A DNA stretch of 64,000 nt from Clavaria fumosa (lineage: Eukaryota > Basidiomycota > Agaricomycetes > Agaricales > Clavariaceae): assembly GCA_951802425.1 (NCBI GenBank), contig OX637798.1:2232001-2296000 (forward strand). The letters are read 5' to 3'. Below are positions 9,479 through 21,793 of this stretch, in pieces. Position numbers and translations under genes: made by a program. Position 1 is the stretch's first letter. Each line of letters opens with the position of its first letter. Under the pieces are notes generated by a model. It was not told the origin of the DNA. It did no database searches and was given only the letters and a program-made list of their open reading frames with translations.

Positions 9479-11353
9479 GTCCCATTGGTAGTGAATGGCA
9501 TGGGTTACCCACAGGTAAATTTGACTGTACCCATACCTGCACCTGACAGTACCCTTACCCATGGGTACAGGTCCACTAAACTGCTGGGTACAGGTACGGG
9601 TTTGTACCTCTAACTACACTATGCACAAATACTAGACTACAATGGTGTCCCACCCATCTGCCATCTCCTCCTCATCTCCTTCAACTTCAGCCAGTACTGT
9701 GACACCCATAACATCATTGTCCTTCACTAGACTTAACTTACTCCACATACCAATGCAAATCAATGCCCAAGTTGACTGAGCTGACAGCCAATTCTGGACA
9801 TGCGACAATAGGATCCACCCTTGACTGGCTACCCATGTACCCCTATGAAGGGTACTGTCAGGACCCATTCATTTTTCCCTTGCCCAAGCCAACTTTACCA
9901 ACATCTACAAACCACCCGACAGCCCTCTACAACCTTGCGAGCCCCTTTACACACTTCCAGAACCCGTTGTCCCCTTCTGAAAGCCTCTACGACCTTCCCC
10001 ACCCTTACATGACACTCGCAACCACCAGGCTATACTCACGACACCCTTCCCCATCTCACCTTATGCATACCTACCACCCGAGCCCACCAAATCGATGCAC
10101 AACACGCTGTTGCACATCTTCTTCAGCCAGCACGTGAATTGCCACATGGCACCCTCGGCACTACCACTACCAGTGCCAATATGTTATCAGCGTTATGACC
10201 GTTACCCATGTGACCTCCTGCCCAAGGTCACCTGCGTCACTACCAACACCCACGTGACCACTCTTATGACCTCGCGACCTTAACACTCAAATGCGCCACC
10301 AACAGTCAGCTGTATATACCTTTCCAATATACTCCCCTTCCTCTCCTCAGTCGTTTATAACTACATTACATATGATCCGAGAATCCCCCTGTAGTTATAG
10401 TTACATATATACTTATTTAACCAGGTCACGACTTGTGACAGGTCATCCTCGCGACCTTACTTATGCATTCCTAACCCCTCACGACCTTGGTAGAACATGC
10501 GCATAGTCACCTTACAACTAAACATACCCTGTACTACTATAGTCTCGTCGCTTGGCAACCTCTGTACTTTTCCTTTTTCATTATACTCTTCTGTATGCAC
10601 ATATATAAGTCTTGCATGTACTTCTTGTACTGTAGACTTGATATTGACGCACTTTTGGTTTAAGCTTGAGGCCACAATGCCCTTTGAGCTTGGAACCATT
10701 GTGATTGATAGGTCTTGTCTCTCTTGCTAACCTCAACAATACCAAGACCACTCTACTTCTTTCTAAACTTGTCCTCCATGCTCGTACAACTTGCACACTC
10801 TAAGTATTCTCTTTACTTCATCTTGGTACTGATTCTTCGAACCCCATAGGTTCTCTCGTCGGTTGGCAAAGTCATTGTCTTCACTGACACATCTCTCGAC
10901 ACTGTCACGACTACCTGCGACTCTCTCAACATCATCTGTTTCTCTCTCCTTGTCTATTTCTATCTTCATGCTTCATCGGTCGACTCCGCAACCTTCTCAG
11001 CATTATCCATTTCTCTCAACTCATCTTTTCCCTTCTTTATACTTCATCTACCAACTTCACAACCTTCCCAGCAACGTCTCCCTTCTCCCTACTTGTCTAT
11101 TTCCTTTCTTATATCTGTCAGATGTCCTCGCAACCTTCTGGGACCGAGTATTCTTGACTGTACTCAACAGTTGACTGGTCTTAGCGAGTTTCCAGGATTG
11201 GTCACCAGCAAGTCAACCATCGGCATTATTTACAAGATGGGACAGGCCCTAACAGGTACAGGTTTTGGAAGGGTCCAGAATCCATTACCCATACCTGCAC
11301 CCAGCCATACCCGTGAAGCAAACCCATGCAATTCACTACCCATTGGGACAAAA
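9479..11353. mobile_element. MITE-like foldback element split by a solo LTR
   Basis: The left end reads GTCCCATTGGTAGTGAATGG at about 9479. The right end (about 11325-11353) is its imperfect inverted complement (GTCCCAATGGGTAGTGAATT on the minus strand). Removing the solo LTR 9856-11254 and one copy of its target duplication leaves an element of about 470 bp, rich in GGTAC/TACCC palindromes. No transposase and no convincing target-site duplication were seen; class unknown. Confidence 0.45.
9856..11254 (+). mobile_element. Solo LTR 1 (1399 bp) with 5-bp target-site duplication
   Basis: Starts TGTCAGGACCCATTC and ends GGACAGGCCCTAACA, so it has the canonical TG...CA ends. It is flanked by GGTAC at 9851-9855 and again at 11255-11259, a perfect 5-bp duplication. 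The same LTR family recurs at 14088-15406 and, inverted, at 18941-20245. No internal domain lies inside, so it is the product of LTR-LTR recombination. Pyrimidine-rich short-tract sequence fills the 3' half. Confidence 0.9.
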
Positions 11354-12714
11354 TGGTGCCACCTCAGGCCCCCTCGCCATCCATACACACCCGACCGACA
11401 ACCTTGCAAGGCCCTTCAGGTCCCCAGACCCCAGCCTCTGTGTCCGCTTCGTTGGGGAGGATGCTCGGGCCAGGTTTAGCTTCTTTGGGAGGCTCCAACC
11501 CTCTGGCTCCAGTACCCCCTTATCCTCCTGCTCCACCCACGATGCCTCCAAGCCCTACTCCACTACCTCGACCCTCAGTCCCTGTTCATGGGTCAAGATA
11601 TACACTCACACTGGTACTACCCCCACTATCCCCACTTACGACTAACTATTCTGGAGTGCTACCAGTGCTCCCTTTCCCGATACCCAGTGTTAACCGACCA
11701 CCCTCAGCACATGGGTCATGACGTCCACTGCCACCAACCCCGAACCTCCCGCCGCAGTTGCCGCCACGACCTTTTGAGATTCTGGGGATTCCACAAGGAA
11801 TTCCACTGGCAGTGTAGTAGGCTGTACAAGTGTTGGCTGCAAATAGATGTTCGCGGCCGGGTTCTTCAGGGGGTCTTATTACACAACGGGTACACTAGAC
11901 AGAACCTTGGAGGATGTAGAGGTTGAGTGCAAAAGGTTCAGAGAGTGAAAATATACGTTGTCCGGAGTATCCGGTATCGGATCCGATAGAGTCCGATGTT
12001 TGGATCGAAGGTTCGAGGGGCCGGTGACGACGAAGGCCGGCGGATCAATAGGTATGATGAAGGGTGAGCTTGCTAAAAATCACAGCATGATGTGGGCGTT
12101 CAAAAAGCTGGATTACCATAGAACCTGGTACATACTTAAGTACATTTTCGTAAGTACAGCAAATCCGGTCCAACGGAAGTTTCCGGAAGCTACAGAAGGT
12201 AATGCGGTATCGTGTGCAAGGTCATATAGAGGTCATGTATCATAAAAGAGTTATGCGGTTCGGAGGAATGAAGTGTCCGATGATCGGTGTACATCCGGAC
12301 CGCTCGTAAAATCAAGGAGAGTGAGACTGGTACAGCAAAGGGGTACTAGGAACAATGGACAAGGCACTGCAAAGGGTTTGAAACGTTTCAATGATCGGAT
12401 GGTTGAAAGGGATCACAATATGAAATTTACAGCATGTATATGAAATAGAGGAATGGGAATGGAATAGTGAGTATGTCGAGCGCTGACCATGCTGGAGTGA
12501 TGAAATAGAGGGGTGTAGGCGGTATGTGTGACCTGCGGGCTGTGATCTTCACGGGGAGTCGGAGACCGGAGAGTCTGATGTCGGATAAGTATCGGTCGTT
12601 ATCGGACGGTGTCGGATTGTTATCGGATCGTATTGGACGCGATTGCTTTGGATCCTGAAATATCCGGATGATCGGTATCTGTCATGTTTCTATGTTTAAA
12701 CTGCATATTATCCT
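11354..12714. other. No recognisable gene; TCCGG/TCGGAT-rich tract
   Basis: Bases 11354-11930 are C-rich and 11930-12670 are rich in TCCGG, TCGGAT and CGATCGG-type words. The latter look like the LTR or leader of the gypsy element whose gag follows at about 12715. Open frames here have proline/serine-rich compositions without motifs. Confidence 0.35.
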
Positions 12715-15700
12715 TACAGCAGTACCCCCCATGGTACCCGTTGGAAATCTGCCTGCCGGTCCACCACAGTACATCTACTACCCAGTACCTGGAGACAATG
12801 GCCCCAAACTCAAGGAGCCTGATGTCTTCATGGGTAAGGACCTGGCACAGCTAACAATGTTCATCTCACAGTGCATTACGTGGTTTCTGGGGAAGCCAGG
12901 GAAATTTGCTACTGATCGGGATCACATCTTATTCGCCATGTCGTACCTCCAAGACCAAGCAAATACCTGGTGGATGCCATACCTTGTCCAGCAACTGCCT
13001 CCCACAATGTTGGACAATTGGGACAGCTTCACCATGGAATTATTTCTGGTATTCGGAAACCCCCATCTACACATGACCTCGAAGAGCATGCTGCGTAATT
13101 TGAAGATGCCTGACAATTCCTGCATCATGGAATACATTGTCGCCTTCAATTTGCATGCACCCTACATCAGATACAATGATGCTGTGCTCACTGAGGCCTT
13201 TTACCAGGGGCTTGCTGACAGCATCAAAGACCAGTTTCAATACACAAGTCGAGAGCAGGAGTTCACCGGACTCTGCCAGCAAGCTTTGGCCTTCGATGAG
13301 TGGTACTTGCAATGTGAGGAGGAACGAGGCTGCTTTCCGACGTCCGTCCAATACGAAAGTGACCTGGCGACTTGTCACATGGAAATTCGTCAAATCCAAT
13401 GAAAGACCGCAATGTGAAACCCGCCAACACCCAGTCCTCAAACCGCCCTGCACCTGCCCCAGCAACCACCCCTGCCACAACACCCACTCTGGCCAAACCC
13501 ACCTCAACCCCTGTAGCAAAGCTGAAGGAGGGTAAGATGGAGAAATCTGCTCCTCATGGACCACTCTCTGCCGAGGAGAAAGACTGCCACCGGGCTGCTG
13601 GACTTTGCTTGTATTGCACAGGTCAAGGGCATTTCTCGAATACATGCCCATCGATCCCTGCTAACCACAAGTCTGCTGCCCGTGCTATCCTCATGTTTAC
13701 CACGACCGCAGCCGAACCCTCAGCCAGCAACAAGTCAGGAAATGCTCCAGCGCCTCAAGGCATGTAGGGAGATTCTTGAGTTGTGATACTGCTATAGATA
13801 CCAATGCCAATACTGATACCTGTACCTTGGACAAACTCCCCTTATATGCTGTTCTGTCATCTATTTCCTCTGCTGCCTTTTTGATTTCCGTTATTATTCC
13901 ACAAATTAGCAATACCCCTGTACCCGCACTTGTAGATTGCAGAGCTACCGAATGCTTTGTTTTGCCTGACTTTGCACCTTTGAAATTCCATTCAACACTA
14001 ACTTGCCCTATACAACTTAGGCTATTTGACAGGTCCATTGCAGGACTGATTACCCAGGTGACTGACCAACAATTCCACTTTGAGGACTGTCAGGACCCAT
14101 TCATTTTTCCCTTGCCCAAGCTGACTCCACCAACACCTACGAGCTTCCCAACGACCCTCTACAACCTTGCGGGTCCCTCTACGCACTTCTGAAACCCGCT
14201 ATCCCCTTCCGGAAGCCTCTCCAACCTCCCCCACACTCACATGACACTTGCAACCACCATGCCATACTCGCGACGCCTCCTACTACCTCACTCCATGTGC
14301 ATACTCCGCCCGGACCCACCAATTCCATGCATGACACGCTGCTGTGCGTCTTCTTCTGCCAGCACGTGACTTGCCGCGTGGCACCCCAGAGCGCCAATAT
14401 GTTACCAGTGTTACGGCCGTTACCCACATTACCGGTGTTACTCACATGACTTCCTGCCCAAAGTCACCTGCGTCACCTGCGTCACTAGTGTCACCCACAT
14501 GACTGCTCTTATGACCTTGCAACCTTGATGCTCAAATGCACCACCAACAATCAGCTGTACGAACACTTCAAATTATGTTCCTTTCTTCTCCTCAGCCGTC
14601 TATAACTACGTAGCTCATGATCCGAGAATCCCCCTGTAGTTATATACTTATTTAACTAAGTCATGACCCATGACAGGTCATCTTCGCGACCTTACCTATG
14701 CATTCCTAACCCCTTGCGACCTTAGTAGAACATGCACCTAGTCATTTTACGACTAAACATACCCTGTACTACTATAGTCCTGTCGCTTGGCGACCTTTGT
14801 ACTTTTCCTTTTCTGTCATACTCTCTGTACACACGTATATAAGTCTCACATGTACATACAATACTGTAGACTTGATATTAATGCACATTGGTTTACGCTT
14901 GAGGCCTTGATGCCCTTTGAGCCACGATTGATAGGTCTTGTCTCTCTTGGTGACCTCAAGATCACCAAGACACATTCTCCTCTATTCTAACTCGTCCTCT
15001 GCACTCGTGCAACTTGTGCAACTAAGTATTCTCTTCAAATTCGTCTTGGTATTGATCCTGGAACCTTACAGGTTCTCTCATCAGTTGGCAAGGTCATCGC
15101 CTTCAACCAACTTACTTATCAATATTGTTGCAACCTCTCGCAACCATCCCTACATTGTCTGTTTCTCTCATCTCGTCAATTTCCTTCTTTGTGCTTCGTC
15201 GGTCGATCTCGCGACCCTCTCAGCAACCTCTCCTTTCTCTTCAATTCGTCTTTTTCATTTTTACACCTCGTCTATCGACTTCGCAACCTTCCGGGACCGA
15301 GTATTGTCAATTATACTCGAAAGTTGTTTGGTCTTAGTGAGTTCTCAGGCTCGGTCACCAACCAATCGACTCTGATACTATTCATGAGATGGGACAGGCC
15401 CTAACAAGGACAATGCATACTGAACATTTCTATGTTACCCAACTCCATTCAGATGCGAAGGTCATACTTGGACTGTCATGGCTTCGGAAACACAACCCAG
15501 ACATCGATTGGCCAACCCTCTCGATGCGATTCCACAATTCTGATACCCAACCACTGACAATGAAATCCTTGCCCACCATGGCCACTGACGCAGCAAGGCC
15601 TGTGGGGCCTCACAACCCAACCACTGATGAACTCAGGGTCCTGAAGGAGCTCGCTCCCAAGGACTGGTCAACACTGAGCTGAGGACTACCCACGGGGACC

Positions 15701-17570
15701 ACTGGAAATCCACCATCAGAGTTGAACCCCACCGTGCCCGATAGCAATTCCGCTACATCAGGGACTTTGAACTCCACTACACACAACTGGGGAAACCTAC
15801 CCGAGGAGCCTTTGTCACCTTTCTCCACCATTGTTGCTACTGATGAAACTTCCCCCAATCTGAATTTACAGAGAACAGGGTCACAGGAAAATTCTGCTGC
15901 CCCATTGCCCGAGCCAGTACCTACCAACATTCGAATTTTAGACCCCACCTGCTTTGCCAACCATCTAGTGGGTGAGGATATAGTTCTCCACACTGTTTAT
16001 CACTTTTTCCCTGCACCCGAAGATTCGCTCCAAGCTAATGCTGCACTAACCAATTCTGAACACACAGAAGCAGGGGTAAATCTGCTGCCACAATATGCAG
16101 ATTTTATCAATGTCTTCTCTGAGGAAGAGGCCCACACCCTTCCACCCCACCAAACTTACAACTGTGCGATACAGCTTGAACCAGACACCAAAGCCCCTTG
16201 GGGTCTGCTGTACAACATGTCCAAGCTGGAATTAAAGGTTTTGCACGATTATATTGACGACATGCTCCAGAAGGGATTTATTCACCCTTCTGAATCCCCT
16301 GCAGGAGCCCCTGTCATATTTGCGAAAAAGAAGGACAGTTTACTCCATCTTTGTATTGACTACTGTGGTTTAAACAGGGTGACAATCAAAAACCACTACC
16401 CAATCCTGCTAATCAACAACATGCTCGACTGCTTACGGGGTGCACAGATCTACTCAAAAATTGACCTCTGCACTGGATACAACAATATCCGCATCAAGGA
16501 TGGCAACAAGTGGAAAACCGCCTTCTGCACCTGATATAGTGCCTTCGAGTATTTGGTGATGCCATTCGGGCTAACCAACGCTTCGGCGATGTTCCAACGA
16601 TTTATGAACAACATTTTCGCCAACATGGTCGACTCCTTTGTGGTCGCCCACCTTGACAATATTTTAAATTATTCCAACAACATGACGGAGCATGAGGGTC
16701 ACATCCACCGCATTCTACAGTGGCTCCTCGACAATCAACTTCATGCAAACCTGACAAAATCGAGTTTCCACCTCAATTCCATAGAGTATTTGGGTTTTAT
16801 TGTTTCTCCTGGTGGAATTTCTATGAACTCTACAAAAATTGATGCCATCTTAACCTGGCCAATGCCTACTAACGTTAAAGAAACACAGTTCTTTTTAGGT
16901 TTTGTGAACTTCTACCAATGATTCATCCACAGCTACTTGAGAATAACCTGACTGCTCAATAACCTTATGTGGAAAGGGCTCCACTTCAACTGGACAATGG
17001 ACTTCCAAGCAGCATTCGACCACTTAAAGTCGGCATTTATGTCCACTCCAGTCCTTGCGCATTACAACCCAGAAAACCCCACTGTTGTAGAGACAGATGG
17101 GTCGGAATATGCCATAGCAGCAATCCTTTCTCAAATTGACCAGATGACTAACCTTCTCCACCCAATAGCCTTTTATTCTCGATTGATGTCCCCTGCGGAA
17201 TTAAACTACAACATTTACAACAAAGAACTCCTTGCCATCTATGAGGCCTTCCACCAATGGAGGCCCTATTTGGAGGGAGCTCAACATTCTGTACTGGTGG
17301 TAACAGACCATAACAATTTGCAGTACTTTACGACCTCCAAACGACTTTCCTGATGGCAAGCCTGCTGGTTGGAATTTCTCTCCAGCTTTGACTTTGTGAT
17401 CAAATACCATCTGGGTTGCCTCAGGACTAAGCCCGACACACTCACCCACCGCTCAGACGTTTACCAAATCGAAAAGCATGTACACTTCCATTGCATAGAG
17501 GACATCATCCTCTTCCACTTCCCAGATTCCAGCAACCTGGTCACTTCCCATCTCTTCTTCGAGCTCCTCT
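12715..17570 (+). mobile_element. Ty3/gypsy element 2 (Tf2/marY-like), degenerate, with a nested solo LTR
   Basis: An almost complete internal region can be followed. Gag is at 12668-13402 (KEPDVFMG, then FATDRDHILFAMSYLQ). A zinc knuckle CLYCTGQGHFSNTC lies at about 13605. A protease-like segment (LVDCRATECFVL) lies at 13926-14082, interrupted by the solo LTR 14088-15406, and resumes at 15413 (VILGLSWLRKHNPDIDW). Reverse transcriptase and RNase H run from 15722 to 17450. The protease has Asp-Cys where Asp-Ser/Thr-Gly is usual. No integrase is joined; the piece at 22660 may belong to a related element. Stops and frameshifts throughout make it inactive. Confidence 0.88.
14088..15406 (+). mobile_element. 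Solo LTR 2 (1319 bp) with 5-bp target-site duplication, nested in gypsy 2
   Basis: Begins TGTCAGGACCCATTC and ends GGACAGGCCCTAACA. It is flanked by AGGAC at 14083-14087 and 15407-15411. It splits the protease of gypsy element 2, so it landed after that element. Related to solo LTR 1 along its whole length but clearly diverged from it, so the two are separate insertions. Confidence 0.93.
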
Positions 17571-17572
17571 AG
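15722..17572 (+). pseudogene. Reverse transcriptase / RNase H of gypsy element 2
   Basis: Motifs in order: LPPHQTYNCAIQLEPD, GFIHPSESPAGAPVIFAKKK, LCIDYCGLNRVTIKNHYP, YSKIDLCTGYNNI, MPFGLTNASAMFQRFMN, HLDNIL, then EYLGFIVSPGGI. RNase H follows from 17090 (ETDGSEYAIAAIL, YNIYNKELLAIYEAF). The catalytic YxDD reads HLDN, so the second aspartate is lost. In-frame TGA stops stand at 16532, 16919 and 17351, each where an arginine is conserved in the family. The protein cannot be active. Confidence 0.9.
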
Positions 17573-18935
17573 GACGAAGAGCTCGTCCGAATCGTACTGG
17601 TCCCTGGGACCAGTATAGTCATCTTCCACAAGTTCCTCCAGTAGGGTTTCACCCTCCAGCTCTTTGCTTTCAACTGCAGGGGCTGATACAGCCACAGTCT
17701 CACAAACCTCTGCCCCACAGGTACTCTACCTGTGGCCAGGTTTCCTTTGGGACCTGCTTGGTTCCCTGATGAAGGCACTGCCCTCCACTGCTGGAGGTAG
17801 TGGAGGGTCACTTCCACTTGGTGACTAGCATCAATAATATCCTTGACAGAGGATAACTCAATGCTAATCACACAAGTTTTGAAGATGGCCTCCACCATCT
17901 CATTAGGCAGTCCATTAAGGAACTGCCTTTTTGTCTTGCCAGCATCAGGCAGGGTGAGCATCTGCTCTGCTGCCTGGACCAGCTTGTTCCAGAATCCTAA
18001 GGCACCCTTCACCGTTGTAAACTTTACCTGATAGAAGGCATCCACCACCTTCTGGGCCATTACCTTGGTCAGGAACTGCTTAAACATAGCAGTTATCAAT
18101 TCCTCGAAGGTCCACCTTCAAGGAGCATGGGATAGTCCTGTTACTTCTTGGGTATACCAAGTAGCAGCTATTCTGCTCAACCATGACCCTGCTAGCATAA
18201 TGTGTTGGTTCTCCAACTGCAGTCCAACTACTCTATAAAAATAGAAGTAATTAAGGAGGCCATTGAGCCACCTTTCCCAGATGACAAGGTCGTCTTTTCC
18301 ATCATAGAGCTCAGGGGGCTCGATCTTGATCCCCTTAATCTCAGCTATTGCCTTGGGCAATAGCGAGGTTTTATCTCATATCATCACAAGATAGCGAGGT
18401 TTTATCTTGTATCATCATGAGATAGCAATGTAACACATCACTCTGGTAGTTAGTAGAACTTGGGAATACCTCCTGAGTAATCTCCCACTCCTTCTGGGGT
18501 GGTTCCATCCATCTGAACAGGCCCATCTGGCCCATTGGCTCTTGCTGACCCAACTGTGGGTAGCACAGGATAGGCCATGGTTCCAGCCCCACTGTTTCTC
18601 AAGGGCCACCGCCCTCCAAACCTGGTTCGCCAGGGGTTCGAGAACCGTCCATGCGGTTCTCCCTTCGCCACCCTTCCTCATGGTTGGCTGGTGCCATCCA
18701 TCTGGCCTCTGGGGCTACCCCCAAGAGCACCTGGCGAGGTGGGACAAGTCCCACCTCATGTTCTAACAACTCACAGCATTGCCACCATAAGGGAGCTGCT
18801 AGTGCAGTTCCCTGATCATCTAGCAAGTCCAATACCTGCCTTACATGGGTAGCTTCCTCACTTAACTGTTGCCGGATAGTGGCCTGGTGATTTTTCATCA
18901 CCCTTATGAGAGCATCAAACTCTTTGTCCTGGCAG
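17571..18935 (-). pseudogene. Gag remnant of a third gypsy element
   Basis: On the minus strand, pieces at 18599-18935, 18118-18360 and 17569-18099 join into a retroviral-type Gag. They contain a helical start (DALIRVMKNHQATIRQQL), PPELYDGKDDLVIWERWLN, a WYTQEVTG segment, then FKQFLTKV and TKRQFLNGLP. An acidic tail (EELEEEMG) follows near 17560, overlapping the end of gypsy 2 on the other strand. Frames change at least twice. No protease or RT follows on this strand. Confidence 0.7.
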
Positions 18936-18940
18936 GAGAG

Positions 18941-20245
18941 TGTTAGGGCCTGTCCCATCTTGTAAATAATACTGAATGTCAACTTGTTGGTGACTGATCC
19001 TGGAAACTCACTAAGACCAGCCAACTGTTGAGTATAGTCAAGAATACTTGGTCCCGGAAGGCCGCGGGGATGTCTGAAAGGTATAAGAATGGAAATAGAC
19101 AAATAGGGAGAAGGGAGACGTCGCTGGGAAGGTTGCGAAATCGGTAGACAAAGTGTAGAGAAGGGAAAAGATGAGTTGAGAGGAACAGTTAATGCTGAGA
19201 AGGTTGCGAAGTTGACCAATGAAGCATAGTAAGAGAAATAGATGAGGTGGGAGAAACAGATGGTGTCGAGAAGGTTGTGAGTGGTCACAACTATATTGAG
19301 AAGTATATCGGTGAAGGCAATGACTTTGCCAACTGACAGGAGAACCAATAAAGTTCAAAGAATCAGTACCAAGACAAAGTAAAGAGAATACTTAGAACGC
19401 GTGAGTCATATGAGTGCGGAGGACGAGTTTAGAGATAAGCAGAGTGGTCTTGGTATTGTCAAGGTCACCAAATAAGACAAGACCTATCAATCATGGTGGT
19501 TCCAAGCTCAAAGGGCGTAATAGCCTCAAGCTTAAACCAAAGTGCGTCAATATCAAGTCTACCATATTGTATGTACATGTGAGACTTATATATGTGTGTA
19601 CAGAGAGTATAACAGAAAAGGAAAAGTACAGAGGTTGCCAAGCGACAGAACTATAGTAGTACAGGGTATAGCTAGTCATAAAGTGACCATGTGCATGTTC
19701 TACTAAGGTCGCAAGGGGTAAGGAAAACATAAGTAGGGTTGCGAAGCTGACCAATCATGGGTCACGACTTAGTTAAATAATCATATGAGTAACTATAACT
19801 ACAAAGAGGTGTTTTGGTCAAAGTTAGCCTAGTTATAGATGACTGAGGAGAAGAAAGGAAGCATAATTTGAAGTAGTGCTCAGCTGGTTGCCAGCGGTGT
19901 GTTTCATTGTTAAGGTCGCAAGGTCCATGCATGCAGTCACGCGGATGGCGGTAGTGATGCAGGTGACACTTGGACGGGAAGTCACGTGGGTAACACTGGT
20001 AACAGTTGTAACACTGATAACGTATTGGCACTGGTAGTGGAAGTGCCGAAGGTGCCGCGTGGCAAGTCACATGCCGACTGAAGAAGATGCGTAACTGTGT
20101 GTTGTGCATCAGTTTGGTGGGTTCAGATGATGGGTATGCGTAGGATACAGTGGAGAGAGGCTGCGCGAGTATAGTGTTGTGGTTGCAAGTGTCGTATGAA
20201 GGCAATGGAAGCCTGGGAGGGCTCCAGAAGAAGAAGGCGGGTTTC
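18941..20245 (-). mobile_element. Third copy of the solo-LTR family, inverted and truncated
   Basis: On the minus strand it ends GGGCCTAACA (TGTTAGGGCC at 18941 on the plus strand), like the ends of LTR 1 and LTR 2. Homology can be followed to about 20245; the first 110 or so bases of the LTR are missing. It abuts the gag of gypsy 3, with GAGAG as left flank. No target-site duplication can be tested because the other end is lost. Confidence 0.8.
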
Positions 20246-20735
20246 AGAAGAAGAATGCATGGATATGGGTAATCCATGCAGATCATGGATATGGATACCC
20301 ACAGATATGAGTACAGATACCACATTTGGTATCCATGTACTCATGTACAAAATCCATGGATCCGTGGATTCAGCAGAGGCAGGCTCTTGCTGAGCCACAT
20401 GCACAGTCACCTCTCTGCTCTGTTGACTCATGCTCTGTTGTGTCTTGGGTATTGGAGTAAGCTTAACCTTGTCAGGAATGAAGATCTGAATGTAGCAGTG
20501 AAGATGCCTGATGTTGTGGATGGTGAGGATTTCTTAGGGGACAGGTGGAATGCCTTGTAGCACAATTTGAAGTAGATCCATGGGTAAATCATGAGTAAAT
20601 TTCATACTCATGGATTGTGGATCTGTGGGAATGGATCCAAACCCATGGATATATGAGTACAGATTTTTTTGAGTACAAGTATGGATATGCCCAAAAGTAT
20701 CCATGGATTACCCATGCAGATCCCTAGGTGCCATC
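20246..20735. mobile_element. Possible MITE/foldback element
   Basis: About 480 bp rich in ATCCATGG and GGATATGG words. The ends share the core ATGGGTAATCCATG in inverted orientation (about 20265 and about 20705). No coding potential. Size and structure resemble the element at 9479, with different core words. Confidence 0.35.
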
Positions 20736-21330
20736 TTCATGTTGACAGCATTTTGGACCTAACACTGTCATCAGGGGCTGGTGACACCATGTCAGCCCTT
20801 AGTGGTGGTCCACTGCTGGGCTTGACAGAGGGTCCTATTCCCTCTGGCTGTGCAGGGTCCTACGAAGGGAGGAGTCTCTCCTCCCTTTTGGTTGTGCTTT
20901 TTCTGCATTGCTATATGGGGGTGACCCATTGTAACCACACTCATAGTGTTGAAGGTTCAAAAAAGTTGTAAGACTACTTTATTCCTCAAAAGAACTGGAC
21001 CCAATGGTATATTGAGTTGGTAGTTCTATGTAGAGGGATCTACCCTCTCTGTACAGTCGCAATGTTGTATATAAGGCAAGCAGCCCTCCAGAGGGCCACT
21101 GACATAAGCATAGCCCAAGCGGCTATGCTAGTAGACTAAATATGGTATATAGATTATGTAATACAAGAACATAGAAGGCCTGTGGCCTTACACTGGATCT
21201 CTGGGATGAGCTTGGTGAAAGTTTCAAATGTGAACTGGCAACATCTGGTGAGTCACTCATTGCGCCACTTCCCCTTCTCATTTCCTGAAGCCCAGTATGT
21301 CATGTGTAACTGATGCCCTTGTTTGATGTG
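20736..21330. other. No recognisable gene
   Basis: Contains promoter- or LTR-like words (ATTGTATATAAGG, about 21065) and short inverted repeats (GGGAGGAGTCTCTCCTCCC, about 20870). No protein similarity was read. Confidence 0.3.
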
Positions 21331-21790
21331 CTGATGAACAAGCCATCAGGAAAGTTCAAAGTTTCTATGTGAAATGAAATCTGAATTTGCAGTATACACA
21401 GGGCATACTGCAGCAAGGCATTGCATCTTTACTGACCTGACATACCTAACAACCATGCACCAAAGGCACCCATATGTGGGAGAACTCGTGTTCACTGCCT
21501 TCTCCAGCTCCCACCAGGATGCAATCAAGAAGGGCTTTGAACATCAAAAGAAGCGCCATACCGCCACTGCTGTGAAGGGCAAACCTCAGATTTGGGAGAT
21601 GCCTCATCTGCCCATTGACCCACTGGACATCGGGTGTACTTATGAGGCTGTTATCCCTGTTAACCTGCAATCTGGCAAGGGCAGTATCAATTACCTTCTG
21701 ATCAGTTTTGCCCACCCTTCATCTGCAACATCCATGCCTCACCCCCTGCCATTGCGCTTTGACCAGGCTATCATTAGAGTGTCTTGTTCA
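21331..21790 (+). pseudogene. LEU4: 2-Isopropylmalate synthase fragment
   Basis: The frame 21374-21793 contains RHPYVGELVFTAFSSSHQDA, then IKKGFEHQKKR, LPIDPLDIGCTYEAVI and SGKGSINYLL. These are the hallmark blocks of the end of the catalytic barrel and linker of alpha-isopropylmalate synthase, the first enzyme of leucine biosynthesis. Only about 100 of roughly 600 residues are present. Both sides run into non-coding repeat DNA, and the SGKGG-type motif is already altered. It is a stray exon-sized copy of a host gene, probably captured or dragged in by a mobile element. The reading is confident for the family; the origin is inference. Confidence 0.85.
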
Positions 21791-21793
21791 TGA

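Noticed and set aside
10863..11721. ORFs of 103-131 residues at the right part of solo LTR 1 and beyond
   Set aside because: Composition follows the pyrimidine-rich LTR; no motif, and the same LTR in copy 2 has different open frames.
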